Shown piece after piece: positions 1 to 10,681 of a DNA stretch of 64,000 bases. The position numbers and the translations under genes were made by a program. The stretch is from Chrysaora quinquecirrha (lineage: Eukaryota; Cnidaria; Scyphozoa; Semaeostomeae; Pelagiidae). The stretch is from the NCBI GenBank assembly GCA_014526335.1, contig JACTAT010000050.1, forward strand, positions 1,231,084 through 1,295,083. The letters run 5' to 3'. Position 1 is the stretch's first letter. Each line of letters opens with the position of its first letter. A model generated the notes under the pieces. It worked only from the letters and a program-made list of their open reading frames with translations, searched no databases and was not told the DNA's origin.

Positions 1-938
1 CTCCCTGTAAACAGGCCCTAATCCTAACCCTTAACCGTAACTCATGTTGTATCTTGCACGTAATGCACACATACCTAAAAGGTGTGCGTGTATGTTGCAA
101 AGCAAACATGACAGCATTGTTCTTCTACCAACATGCAAAACGGTATCATGTGCACAATGGGGCAGTCAGCTTGCATTGTACTGTACGGTAGGTATAGCTC
201 TGTATTGTTCGTAGCCTAGTGTTTTCCTACACTTGTTTTGCTTAGCCAGGCATCACTGAATTAAAAAAGTCTTGGGAATAATGCTAGCAACTGGAACAAC
301 GGGATGGGACCCGTGTGGGAGTGAAAGTTTACATGATTCGTGCATTTATTATATTGGCCTAAGCTTTGGAAAAGGATGAAGGTTTGCTAGCTGATCGGCG
401 CGAGAACAAAATCAAGCTTTTCAAATGAAGCACTTGTGAAGAAATACCCTAACCAGAAATAAATTTCGTGTTAAAGTTCACCTTTACGAGCAATCGAAGG
501 TAGACATCTTGGGAGACTGGCTCCTTTCGTTGCTTCTTCTTCTCGAAGCGATGATCAATATCGATACCCTAAAATAAATAGGCCAATTAATAATCAAGGA
601 ATTAAGCTTTAAATATAAGGTTTCAGATAATTTTAAGTTGAGAAGATGAACATAATAACAAATGATTAGATCGCAAAGCTTTTTTCAGTATCTTACCATT
701 TTGGTGTATCAGTGAAGAGAGCCTAAATTAAAAAGATCGCGTGCATCAAAGGGCCTAGGCTCTAGCGAGCCTCTCATTTATTGTAGCCTCGGCCTAGGCT
801 TATTACACTAGTCTCATGTAGACTTATTACATTCGTCGTAGTCTACGCTCCTCCACACTCCACAACCCCCCTCCAATTACAGTAAAACACGAAAGAAATA
901 TGTAACAAAGATACATTATATATTTACAAAGTTCAAAC
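1..938. other. intergenic, no gene seen
   Basis: No coding region is supported here. The first 40 bases carry a few CCCTAA-like words, too degenerate to call telomeric. Around 750-850 a CCTAGGC-rich stretch repeats imperfectly (GCCTAGGCT, GCCTCGGCCTAGGC). Nothing else stands out. Confidence 0.5.
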
Positions 939-1475
939 TCAACAGTACTTAAATTCAAATTCAGTCCCCTTGAAACACTCTTCAATAGCTGCATCCATTC
1001 TTTTGTTCATTTCTTCTGTAAAATAATTCTTCCAATCACCAACTTCACCTTTTCGGAAGAAACCATCATCTTCTTTCGCATTTTCAGAGTACGCGAGCAT
1101 GCCCTTTATCGCTGGTTCCGTACTTTCCTTCGTACTCTTAAAACTCAAATGATCCTTCAAAGCTTTGACTTGCTCACCATTGAGATCTTTCCCCAGAAGC
1201 TTGGCTACTTTTCTAATGCATCCTTCTAGATCCTTCTTCATCTCTTCAAAATGCAGCAAACATAGGTTAGGATTGTCTCTCCTTTTCCATGCCTCCAACA
1301 TATGATCCAGATGCGGACAAAACAAAAGCTGATTATTCATGAATAGGTGGAAGTATTCTTCAAAATCACCAATGAACCCATGATGTTTGAACAGTTTGAC
1401 GTGGTTGTAACACGAGAGAAAACTGTCGTCATAATTGGCTACCGCTTCTAAACTATTCAAGCCTATTCTAAACAA
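939..1475 (-). pseudogene. sulfotransferase C-terminal fragment
   Basis: This 178-residue frame matches only the C-terminal half of the neighbouring cytosolic sulfotransferases. Similarity begins near residue 15, at the position equivalent to the 3'-phosphate-binding stretch (RNPKDTVVSYYHH in the intact copies), but that motif is already degraded here, with the Arg and Asn-Pro lost. The C-terminal PAPS loop RKGEVGDWKNYFT is perfect. The PAPS 5'-phosphosulfate loop, the catalytic His and the whole N-terminal half are missing, and I found no matching N-terminal sequence in the next 900 bases. It is most likely a truncated pseudogene at the edge of the SULT array. A distant upstream exon would be the alternative, but the intact paralogs have no introns. 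Confidence 0.75.
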
Positions 1476-2390
1476 CTCTAAATTATTCCAAGTAACAGGG
1501 AAAATCTCAACCTCAAGGTAAATAAATAGACACTAAATGATAAAAGAGAAGGCAGAGAAGACAACCAAAAAGGAAAACAATAAACAAGACACTAGACACA
1601 CAAACATAAGCAATGGCAGCAAAAAATATTGATCCAAGTCTTTGTTTGGTATACGCGACGTTTCTTTTTTATTTTATATATATTTATATCTTCACCGCGT
1701 AAGATCCGCGCAAGAACCTCTTGTTACATGCTGAAGCCAATACCAGTTAAGACCAGTTGAGACCAGTTTAAGTGGTCTTTTCTTTCTTCAATTTTATGGT
1801 CATTTTTGAAAGGTCTTTCGTATTAACGCCTGAGGGGTCTTGTGGTCTTACGGTCTTGTTTTTACGGTATGTCGTAACAAAACAAATAAATTCTTTGTGA
1901 AAAGTGGATAAACAGGCCTACCATTTTTTAGCCAATTTGTTTTTGAAGATAAAGAATATGATTGACTGTAAATGAAATTTTAGGTATAATCATTTATGTT
2001 ATAAAATCAATTTTTCTGCTGAAGCCAGCTGCCAGCTGGTAGGATTGGCTCTTTTGTCACTAAGCAAAAAGCAAATTGAAGTTATAGCTAAAGACATCAA
2101 GTTTCTTTTCACTCCAAAATACGCCATGGTTCATTTCATTATTCCCCAATTTCAACACTTTTTCTCCCTTTGTCAATGTCGACAACTTTTGATCTGCCAT
2201 CGTCAAGTCATGTCATTGCTGCAAGTTGCGCAATGTGGGGTGTCAAACATTCGTCAATTTTGTAGACCCTGATTGGCTGCAGAAACAAAGCGATTTTACA
2301 GAAATCTTTCCCTGGACATTCACCATTCCAATTTCTTCGGGACAGACAAGGGTGTGACTGTCTGTTGCCTTGCAAAAACTTGGAAAAGCC
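1476..2390. other. intergenic; AAGACC/GGTCTT word repeat
   Basis: No gene is seen. Between about 1730 and 1860 the word AAGACC or its complement GGTCTT recurs about seven times in both orientations (for example TTAAGACCAGTTGAGACC followed by GGTCTTTTC). This resembles the short-word repeats found elsewhere in the window. The segment also holds the 5' flank of the SULT gene that starts at 2391. Confidence 0.4.
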
Positions 2391-3371
2391 ATGTCTGGTA
2401 TCCAAACTGTACCCTTGTACGAGAGTGACTCTGACAACGAGAAACGGAAGCAGCTTTATTCAGAAGATGCAGCACCGTCCTTTGTCAAGACTATCCCAGG
2501 TAATTTGGTGATGCCGTCTGTATATGAAAAGTACAAAGAACAGATCTACAATTTGGCAGTTAGGCCCGATGATATCTATGTTCTGACCTGGGCAAAGAAT
2601 GGAACAACCTGGACACAGCAAATGGTTTGGTCCATCATGAATGCTGAAAGCTCGGAAAAGAAAATAAACGGCATGGCTAAGGTTCCATTTCTGGAATTGG
2701 GAATTATTTCGGATCACATGGAAAAGAAAAGACCAGGAGCAACGATGGAGGAGACATTTGCAATAATTGAAGACATGCCTTCCCCACGCATTATCAAATC
2801 CCATTTGCCATACTTCGCGTTGCCTCCAAATATTCTTGACCAGTGCAAAGTTGTGACATGTTTAAGGAACCCCAAGGATACCGTTGTTTCATTTTATCAC
2901 CATGAAAAATTGTTAAAAGCACACAGCTATATTGGTGATTTTGATAGTTATTTTGATTTGTTCATGAAAGATGAAGTGTTGTGTGCCCCATACTGGGACT
3001 ACACCCTTGACGCGTGGAAAAGAAGAGACCATCCTAATCTCTGTTTGCTGTTTTTCGAAGACATGAAAAAAGATTTAGAAGGGTGTATCAGAAAAGTTGC
3101 AAAATTTCTGGGGAAAGATGTCACCGATGAGCAAGTAAAGATGCTAATTGAAAACCTCACCTTCAAGAATATGAAACAAAACGCGTCTGAAATGGAACAG
3201 CAAATGCAGAGAGTTGCCTCCACTCAAGGCGGTTCAGATGACCGAAGTTTCTTCCGAAAAGGTGAAGTTGGTGATTGGAAGAATTATTTAACAGAAGAAA
3301 TGAATAAAAGAATGGATGCAGCCATTGAAAAGCACTTCAAAGGAACGGGACTTGAATTTAGATACGAATAA
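2391..3371 (+). CDS. cytosolic sulfotransferase (SULT), copy 1
   Basis: This is a 326-residue sulfotransferase, predicted to transfer sulfate from PAPS to a hydroxyl or amine of a small acceptor in the cytosol. The PAPS 5'-phosphosulfate loop reads WAKNGTTWTQ (residues 67-76; TYPKSGTTW in the classical family), the catalytic His is H138 in IKSHLP, the 3'-phosphate site is RNPKDTVVSFYHH (159-171), and the C-terminal RKGEVGDWKNYLT loop is intact. I start it at the ATG of MSGIQ because the paralogs begin MSGI; the frame is open 21 bases further upstream but without an ATG. The length fits the family and no intron is visible. It is the most divergent intact copy of the array, especially at residues 85-130, so its acceptor may differ. 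The acceptor cannot be told from sequence. Confidence 0.9.
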   Translation: MSGIQTVPLYESDSDNEKRKQLYSEDAAPSFVKTIPGNLVMPSVYEKYKEQIYNLAVRPDDIYVLTWAKNGTTWTQQMVWSIMNAESSEKKINGMAKVPFLELGIISDHMEKKRPGATMEETFAIIEDMPSPRIIKSHLPYFALPPNILDQCKVVTCLRNPKDTVVSFYHHEKLLKAHSYIGDFDSYFDLFMKDEVLCAPYWDYTLDAWKRRDHPNLCLLFFEDMKKDLEGCIRKVAKFLGKDVTDEQVKMLIENLTFKNMKQNASEMEQQMQRVASTQGGSDDRSFFRKGEVGDWKNYLTEEMNKRMDAAIEKHFKGTGLEFRYE

Positions 3372-4614
3372 AATGATCGACTTTGTTTGATGTTATGATT
3401 GATATTATCATGCGCTATAGGCGAATGAAAAACTTCAATTTAGGTCTCGAAATGATGAAACCAATATGATGAATTTATTATTTAGAATTAGCTTTATATC
3501 TTAATTTTATATTTTAAAAAGAAATAATTGGCTCTTCATTTTACAAAACGACATACAATGCAAGATTTCAAAAACTGACCTTCCACCGTTGACCTTCCAC
3601 GACCTCGGAAAAGTCAAAGGCTATCTTGAAAACATGGAATGTGGAAAAGTGGAATGGAATGTTTGAATATTGGAATGGAATATTGGAATGTCCAAAACTC
3701 GTAAATTCGAACATAATTTTTGGATTCAAGGCTGTCTCGAGAAAATTCGACATTCCAGTATTCCAATATTCCACATTCCAAGTTTTCAAGATAGCCAAAA
3801 GTCAAAAGATATTTCGAGCAATCTTGGACCTTGGCAAGACGATCAAGTCTCACAAATGTTTGACATTTGCTTATCAATTACGTCAGGTTTGAAAGTTTGG
3901 GTCATCTCGCAATTGCTAGACAGCCGCTAGACAATTCCCAGACAATATAACTACAAAATTCATATTGTGAAATTTTTGAAACGCTGGATACTTGTTTTGC
4001 CTTTCACAAGCAAAGGGGGGCATGAGCCTCTCCCGGCATCCCCATGCCATGACGAACGTTCCTAGACGTTTATCTCCGTTCTTTGACGTTCTCCCAATAT
4101 TCCCATCCACGATTGTCACGAAGTTCCCCGTCGTTCCTCGACGTTTCCAAGGCGTTGCGACGCCGCTCCAGGTTCCTATACGTTTGTTCGAATTTTCTTA
4201 ACTAGCTCACTATCGAGCATTATTTATAGCACCAAGAAAACAAGAAAATTCACTCGAAATCAATTTTTCAACATATTTCATACGAACTCAAGATAACATT
4301 TACAACAACTAACCTCGCAACTAAAAAGCAACCATATTTGCACAAACAAGTTATTAAGACAATAGATGAAATAAGCCAATCAGATTACAGTCATGGTCAT
4401 TAATCACACATCAAACACAGTAAGGAACTTCATCACTCACGAAGTGCCAACGCGTCATAGAATATTGTGCGGCAAACAAAAGCAGACAAAAACGAAATTT
4501 GAATAGAAAAACAAACAAGATGCGACGCGCGCAACTGCGCCACGCGAAACTTATCCAACAAAGTTCGTTCCACACTTACGTCAATAGTCCAGTTAAATTC
4601 AACAAGCCTTAAAC
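3372..4614. other. intergenic between SULT copies 1 and 2
   Basis: No gene is supported. The segment holds the foldback repeat at 3613-3803. From about 4030 to 4200 there is a GACGTT/CGTTCC-rich stretch (GAACGTTCCTAGACGTTTATC, GTCGTTCCTCGACGTTTCC) that looks like another short repeated word. The rest appears unstructured and contains the 5' flank of the gene at 4615. Confidence 0.5.
3613..3803. repeat. foldback repeat with GGAATG word
   Basis: GGCTATCTTGAAAAC at 3619 is repeated inverted at 3782-3796, followed inward by GGAATGTGGAA and its complement. GGAATG/CATTCC recurs about eight times inside. The unit is about 190 bp and could fold into one hairpin. No target duplication was identified. 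Open frames here are by-products of the palindrome. Confidence 0.7.
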
Positions 4615-5601
4615 ATGTCTGGAATAAAAATACTGCCTTTAAGTAAAACTGAAAACGACCAGCTTAGGAGCCTATTCATTTCCGTCAGGGATCTTGGTCA
4701 GTCTTTTATTAGGACTAGCCCTGGGAATTGCATATTGCCAGCTTCTTATGGGAAGTACAAAGAACAGATTTTCAACTTGGAAATTAGGCCTGATGATACG
4801 TTTATTCTGGCGTGGGCAAAAAGCGGATCAACATGGACACAAGAGATGGTTTGGTGCATCCAGAATAACTGTGATTTTGAAACCGCAAGGAAGCAGTCGG
4901 TGAACAAAAGAGTTGAGTTCCTTGATGACGGTCTTATCCTTGATTTCGAGTCTCCGAAACAACCCGGCATGTCCTTCGAGGATACCATCAGCAGACTCGA
5001 TTCCGCAGCGTCTCCGAGAGTTATCAAATCCCACCTTTCTTATGGTTTGCTACCAACAGACCTAATTGACCGATGCAAAGTGGTAACATGCATGAGAAAT
5101 CCGAAAGATACAGTTGTCTCGTATTATCATCATGATAGACTGTTTAAATGTTGCAAGTACATTGGTGATTTTGAAGCATACTTTAACTTGTTCATGGAAA
5201 ACCAGCTTTTGTATTGTCCGTATTGGGACTACACTCTAGAGGCATGGAGCAGAAGAGACCACCCTAATCTATGTTTGCTGTTTTATGAAGACCTGAAGAA
5301 GGATCTAGATGGTTGCATCAGAAAAGTAGTCAAGTTTCTTGGGAAAGATCTCACTGATGAGCAAGTCGAAGGTTTAAAAAATCATTTGAGTTTTAAAAGT
5401 ATGAAGGAAAGTGCTTCAGTACATGAAAAAGCAAGGAAAGAGATCGATTTTTGTGAAAATGCCAGAGAAGATGACAGCTTCTTCCGCAAAGGCGAAGTTA
5501 GTGATTGGAAGAATTATTTCACAGAAGAAATGAATAAAAAAATGGATGAAGCGATTGAAAAGAATTTCAAGGGGACTGGACTTGAGTTTAGATACGAATA
5601 A
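4615..5601 (+). CDS. cytosolic sulfotransferase (SULT), copy 2
   Basis: This is a 328-residue single-exon sulfotransferase beginning MSGIKILPL. Visible motifs are the PAPS loop AKSGSTWTQ (68-76), the catalytic His140 in IKSHLSY, the 3'-phosphate motif RNPKDTVVSYYHH (161-173), and RKGEVSDWKNYFT (291-303) at the C-terminus. In that last loop the usual Gly of RKGxxGDW is Ser296, a change not seen in the other copies, which might weaken PAPS binding. The loop variant AKSGSTW is nearest to the canonical PKSGTTW. The stop codon sits inside GAATAAAATGA, so a polyadenylation hexamer overlaps the end of the frame. The gene is in tandem with copy 1 and faces the broken copy at 6820-7804 tail to tail. 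Confidence 0.92.
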   Translation: MSGIKILPLSKTENDQLRSLFISVRDLGQSFIRTSPGNCILPASYGKYKEQIFNLEIRPDDTFILAWAKSGSTWTQEMVWCIQNNCDFETARKQSVNKRVEFLDDGLILDFESPKQPGMSFEDTISRLDSAASPRVIKSHLSYGLLPTDLIDRCKVVTCMRNPKDTVVSYYHHDRLFKCCKYIGDFEAYFNLFMENQLLYCPYWDYTLEAWSRRDHPNLCLLFYEDLKKDLDGCIRKVVKFLGKDLTDEQVEGLKNHLSFKSMKESASVHEKARKEIDFCENAREDDSFFRKGEVSDWKNYFTEEMNKKMDEAIEKNFKGTGLEFRYE

Positions 5602-6819
5602 AATGATTAGCCTGCGTCGGCAGACGTAAGATTGCACCACTCCTGTAGTCCTGTTTCACATTTGCGCACGCAGGATAAAAATGATTGATTCTGTTGTTGA
5701 TGTTTTGCTGCGTTACTATAAGCTGATTAAAACGTTTCTGTTTTATGCTACAACATCCTCCTATCTACTCTTTGGAGCCTTAAAAGTCCCATCCTACACA
5801 GGACATCGTATGGTCATCGTTGTTTATCCAAACGAATATGTGCTAGTAGAGCTAGCGTATTTCTTTAAATGAGAATTCGGTTCCATGATTATTTCCAAGA
5901 GTTGCTTTCCCTTAACACTTATTTTAAATAAGCAGCCGGTTAACGAGTAGGCTTGGGATCATAAAATGTTGAGTAACTTGATGGCTCAGCCAAGAAGCTG
6001 TAAGCAACTCAGTAAAGGAATCTAATAAAGAAGAGGTTCTATTTTCCGCGCGGTCGGAAAGCTAGCGAAATGGTAAGAAAACGTTTCGCCGGGTAATTTT
6101 CTACTGAAGAGTAAGGCCTGTTTCACACGTTGTACTGTGCCGCGCGGTACTGAGTAAATTTTAAAGTTCGGCAAGGCGGGACTCGTATGAAACCATGAAA
6201 CCCAATTCACACACGAGTCGACTGAATCGTACCATATGGCACAGGCCTCTTGTACAGGTCGACACTGAGGGACGTATGCAGCATCACTCCGCGCGGTACC
6301 GATCTACCAAATGTGTACGGAATTGTGAAATTCAGCGGTTTTCTTTCAAAATATAGTTGGGGAAGCCCGGGTTGGGTGAAAAGATGTTAATTGAAAACAA
6401 TCACATGTTTTAAAAGTTTTTTGTGTGGTAAAGCGCGACTAGAAGAATGCCTCATGAAACCGATGCGTACCGAGTCGAACCATAATCGAACTGAATTTCT
6501 GTTCGTTCGGCAAGGCACGGCTTGACTAGGACTCGATACACAAGTCGTTTTTAATTTGGCTATTGAGTTGAATTGCTGGACCCCAAAACAAACCCTTGTT
6601 TTGGCGTACACAATTCAACTCAATAGCAAAATTACAAACGACTTGTGTAGCGAGTGTAGGCTCGATGTATGAAAAGGTCTAACAATGTCTTAAAATTTTC
6701 GTAACAGATTAATTAAAGTTGCTGCAGAAATTGTGCGAAATCTCTCATATGAAACGAGTAATAAATTCTATTTCTATTTCCAGAGAAAGTAAGCACCCTG
6801 CTAAAAAAGTCCAGCCAAA
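5602..6819. other. intergenic with GTACCG-rich interspersed repeat
   Basis: No gene is seen. From about 6118 to 6540 lies a repeat rich in CGGTAC and GTACCGAGTCG words, related to copies at about 8107-8460 and 10206-10520. Shared landmarks are GACTGxATCGTACCATAxGGCA, GxCGACCxTAGAGxGACGTATG-like and TACCGAGTCGAA. Near 5612-5673 a short inverted pair CCTGCGT/ACGCAGG is present. Around 6545-6650 the word CAATTCAACTCAATAGC appears in both orientations. Confidence 0.5.
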
Positions 6820-7804
6820 TTAACAAAACCTAAACTCAAGTCCAGTTCCTTTGAAATGCTTTTCGATAGCTTCATCCATTCTTTTACTCATTTCTTCTGT
6901 GAAATAATTCTTCCAATCACCAACTTCGCCTTTTCGGAAGAAGCCATCATCTTCTTTCGCGTCTTCCGAAATTACGAACTTTTTTCTCGCATTTTCATGT
7001 TCTTCCGCGCTTTCTTTCATATTCTTAAAACCCAAATGATTTTTAAACCTTCGACTTGCTCATCAGTGAGGTCTTTCTCAAGAAACTTGGCTACTTTTCT
7101 AATGCACCCTTCTAGATCCTTCTTCATATCTTCATAAAACAGCAAACAGAGATTAGGATGGTCTCTTCTTTCCATGCCTCCAAAATGTAATCCCAATACG
7201 GACAATACAAAATCTTATTTTCCATGAATAAATCAAAGTATGCTTCAAAATCACCAATGTAATCATGAAACTTAAAAAGTTTTTCATGGTGATAAAATGA
7301 AACAACTGTATCTTTAGGGTTTCTGAGGCATGTTACAACTTTACACTGGTCGAGCAGGTCTGGTGGTAGCAAACTATAAGGAAGATGCGATCTAATGACC
7401 CTTGGTGACGCGGCGGCATCGATTCTGCCAACGACTTCCTCGAATGACGTCCCTGGAACTGTTGGGGTCATAAAATCAAGGAGAACCCCAAACTCTATGA
7501 ACCCCACCCTTTGCATTCTGAATTCCTTTCTGGCGGTTTCAAAATCGCAATTGTTCTGGATGCACCAAACCATCTCTTGTGTCCACGTTGATCCATTCTT
7601 CGTCCACGAAAGGAGAAACGTGTCATTGGGCCTAATTTTGAAGTTGTAAATCTGTTCTTTGTATTTTTTGTACGAAGCTGGCAAGACACAGTTCCCAGGA
7701 CTGCTTCTGATATAAGACAGACCATGGTCCCTGAAAGATCTGTAGACTTTGCTTAGTTGTTCATGTTCAGCAGTACTAAACGGCGAGGTCTTTATTCCAG
7801 ACAT
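6820..7804 (-). pseudogene. sulfotransferase, two frameshifts
   Basis: The frame opens at an ATG (MSGIKTSPF) and follows the intact copies closely through the PAPS loop region (here SWTKNGSTW), the catalytic His in IRSHLPY and RNPKDTVVSFYHH. Near 7171-7175 one T of a run that is TTTT in the intact copies is missing, which shifts the frame inside the segment read as EAWKRRDHP in siblings. A second single-base loss near 7038-7050 shifts it again before the sequence resumes as SAEEHENARKK and ends with RKGEVGDWKNYFTEE. Both breaks are one-base losses next to homopolymers, so either a young pseudogene or assembly error is possible. It is most like copy 3 at 8978-9964 and shares its 5' flank. Confidence 0.85.
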
Positions 7805-8977
7805 GTTTGCAGTCGACCTGCAGGCAAGACATGCCTTGCTTTCAGGAAAAAAAAAATTTGTTGTTGAGTCGACAAGGTCACACATTGTGCCAGATATTGT
7901 TAATCAGTAAACAAACCCTTTTGTCTTTCATCGTACCATGTGACAAGAGCCGAAAAAATGTAAAAGAAAGTGGAAATAAGACCCTTGGACCTACAAGACT
8001 GGACCGAAAGAAACCGGACCCTTGGGAAACATGAGTAAAATGGAAAATTTAAATTCCTTTTGGTTTACGAATTCCCTTTCATGCACTAAAAACAAAGATG
8101 ATTGAATAGGCCTGTTTCTACGTCCTGCGGGATAGGGTGAATTTCGAATGATTTCAGCTTGTTCAGTCCGTGCGGCACCATAAGTGACTCGTGCGTACGA
8201 AACCAAATGGACATGCGAAGGGACTGCATCGTACCATACGGCAAAGGCCTCTCCCGTCTAGGTCGCCCTAGAGCGACGTATGAAGCGAAAAGCGCAAAAA
8301 GCAGTCGCAACGCGACATAGGTTTCTCCCAAATGCGTTTGTGAAATTTTTTTGCGACACGGCGCAGCTAGAAAAATGCATTAAAACACAGAGGCTTACCG
8401 AGTCGAAACACAGTCGAACTAAATAGCTGTTGGTATGGCACGGAAAGACACGAGGTATTGTTTGAGGTTTTATGTGGTCCTTAGCGAGGAGCAGGCAGTT
8501 CATTCATTGGAAATCTCTTTGCTACATCTTTGCTGAAAATCCTTTTGTTTTCATAAAAATCCCTTGGAAATCCTTGTGTTTGAACGGAAATCTCGTACGC
8601 TCTTCTAAAGAATATAATGCCTCCCGGTCCTAATTAGGACGGTAGTTAGGCACCTTTATGTAGGCACCTTTTGTAATTATTTTAATAGTTAAGTTTAGTT
8701 AAGTTTAGTAGTTTGATTATTGTAGAAGATTTTTTAGGAGTTAAGTTGTAATACTTTATTCTTCATTAATGTTCTGTTTTGTTGTAAACGCACCAGACTT
8801 GATAATCTTTGCTTTTTCTTCGGCGTATGAAATCGTATTTAGTTTGTTTTAGTCAAAATCATCATATGTAGATAGTAGATGTTATATAGCATAACACAGA
8901 ATTTTTTTCATCCGCTAATAGCTATTACTGCTAACAGTTAGCGCATCGAAGTATCAAAACATCAACCGTCGATCATT
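7805..8977. other. duplicated 5' flank of SULT copies
   Basis: About 7910-8640 is a diverged duplicate of 10010-10600. Shared phrases include GGAAATAAGACCCTTGGACC, ACAAGACTGGAC, TTTACGAATTCCCTTT and GGTTTTATGTGGTCCT. It lies just upstream of the broken SULT, as 10010-10600 lies upstream of copy 3, so the duplicated unit was gene plus 5' flank. Near 8500-8600 GGAAATC words recur, related to the GGAATCTCG repeats at 26571 and 52557. Bases 8640-8865 are absent from the other copy and hold nothing recognised. Confidence 0.6.
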
Positions 8978-9964
8978 TTATTCGTATCTAAATTCAAGTC
9001 CAGTACCCTTAAACTTCTTTTCTATCGCTTCGCCCATTCTTTTATTCATTTCTTCTGTGAAATAATTCTTCCAATCACCAACTTCGCCTTTTCGGAAGAA
9101 GCCATCATCTTCTTTCGCATCTTCCGAAATAAAAAACTTTTTACTGGCATTGTCATGTTCATCCGCGCTTTCTTTCATATTCTTAAAACTCAAATGATTC
9201 TTCAAAGCTTCGACTTGCTCATCAGTGAGATCTTTCTCAAGAAACTTGGCTACTTTTCTAATGCACCCTTCTAGATCCTTCTTCATATCTTCATAAAACA
9301 GCAAACATAGATTAGGATGGTCTCTTCTTTTCCATGCCTCCAAAATGTAATCCCAATACGGACAATACAAAATCTTATTTTCCATGAACAATTCAAAGTA
9401 TGCTTCAAAATCACCAACGTACCCATGATGTTTGAACAACTTATCATGGTGGTAATATGAAACAACTGTATCTTTTGGGTTTCTGAAGCATGTTACAACT
9501 TTGCACTGGTCGAGCATGTCTGCTGGTAGCAAACAATAAGGAAGATGCGACTTGATAACTCTTGGAGACGCCGAGGCCTCGATTCTACCAACGACCTCCT
9601 CGAAAGACATTCCTGGGATTTTTGGTGACATGAAATCAAGGATAATCCCGGACTCCATGAACCCAACTCTTTGCATTGTAAATTGTTGATTGGCTGTTTC
9701 GATGTCGCAATTATTCTGTATGCACCAAACCATCTCTTGCGTCCATGTTGTTCCGTTTTTTGCCCATGTCAGGACAAATGTATCATCAGGCCTTAGCTTG
9801 AAGTCGTAAATCTGTTCTTTGTACTTCCCATAAGAAGCTGGCAAGACGCAGTTACCAGGACTGGCTCTTACATAAGACTGGCCAAGATCTCTTACAGATG
9901 TGTAGAGTTTACTTAGCTGTTCATTTTCAGCGTCACTTAAAGGCAAGATTTTGATTCCAGACAT
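8978..9964 (-). CDS. cytosolic sulfotransferase (SULT), copy 3
   Basis: This is a 328-residue sulfotransferase if started at MSGIKILPLSDAE, as in its siblings. An in-frame ATG nine codons upstream (9991, MDAAVLGNK) would give 337 residues and cannot be excluded. Motifs are the PAPS loop WAKNGTTWTQ (67-76), His140 in IKSHLPY, RNPKDTVVSYYHH (161-173) and RKGEVGDWKNYFT (291-303). The stop overlaps GAATAAAATGA. It is the closest relative of copy 5 (15043-16014): residues 30-85 are almost the same, so one derives from the other. Its 5' flank is shared with the broken copy next door. Confidence 0.92.
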   Translation of the reverse strand: MSGIKILPLSDAENEQLSKLYTSVRDLGQSYVRASPGNCVLPASYGKYKEQIYDFKLRPDDTFVLTWAKNGTTWTQEMVWCIQNNCDIETANQQFTMQRVGFMESGIILDFMSPKIPGMSFEEVVGRIEASASPRVIKSHLPYCLLPADMLDQCKVVTCFRNPKDTVVSYYHHDKLFKHHGYVGDFEAYFELFMENKILYCPYWDYILEAWKRRDHPNLCLLFYEDMKKDLEGCIRKVAKFLEKDLTDEQVEALKNHLSFKNMKESADEHDNASKKFFISEDAKEDDGFFRKGEVGDWKNYFTEEMNKRMGEAIEKKFKGTGLEFRYE

Positions 9965-10681
9965 TTTGTTTCCAAGCACTGCAGCATCCATTCGTTCCTC
10001 CTTAAACCAGTAAAAAAGCCCTATTGTCTTTCATAGCATGTGACAGGAGCCGAAAATTGTGAAAACGTGGAAATAAGACCCTTGGACCTACAAGACTGGA
10101 CGGCAAGAAACCGGACCCTTAGGAAACAGGAGTAAAAACGGAAAAGTTAAATTCAATTTTGTTTACGAATTCCCTTTTGTACATTGCAAACGAAGGTGAT
10201 TGATTAGGCCTAAGCGTCCTGACAGAAGAGGTGAATTTTGAATGATTTATGCTTGTTCGGCGTGGCACAACCCAGACTTGTACGTACAAAACAAAATGGA
10301 CATTCGGTTGGACTGCATCGTACCATACGGCAAATGGCTCTCGTCTAGGTCGACCTAGAGCGACGTATGAAACCAGAAGTAGTCGCAACGCGGCATAGGT
10401 TTCTCCCAAATGCGTATAGAAGTATGGAATATTTTGTGACACGGCGCAGCTAGATATATGCCTTAAAAAAACAGAGGCATACTGAGTGGAAACACAGTCG
10501 AACTAAATAGCTGTTGGTAGGGCTCCGAACGACGCGAAATATGGTTTGAGGTTTTATGTGGTCCTATGCGTGGACCTAAGTAGGACGGAAGCTAAGCACC
10601 TATATGTAGATAGCAGGATTCTGTAGCATAAAACAGAAATGTTTTCATTGCATAAAAACATCAACAACAGAGTCAATCATT
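9965..10681. other. 5' flank of SULT copy 3, diverged repeat
   Basis: No gene is seen. This is the second copy of the flank described at 7805-8977, including the GTACCATACGGCAAA and CTAGGTCGACCTAGAGCGACG landmarks. The end near 10600-10680 resembles the 3' flank of copy 3 (catatgtagatag, ATAxCACAGAAxT, AAAACATCAAC), which supports a tandem duplication that carried both flanks. Confidence 0.55.

Noticed and set aside
1..40. CCCTAATCCTAACCC at the window start, telomere-like
   Set aside because: Only about three imperfect units; no array. Most likely chance or an old interstitial remnant.
7035..7205. Introns in the broken SULT copy
   Set aside because: The breaks are single-base differences from aligned intact copies; there is no inserted sequence with splice sites.
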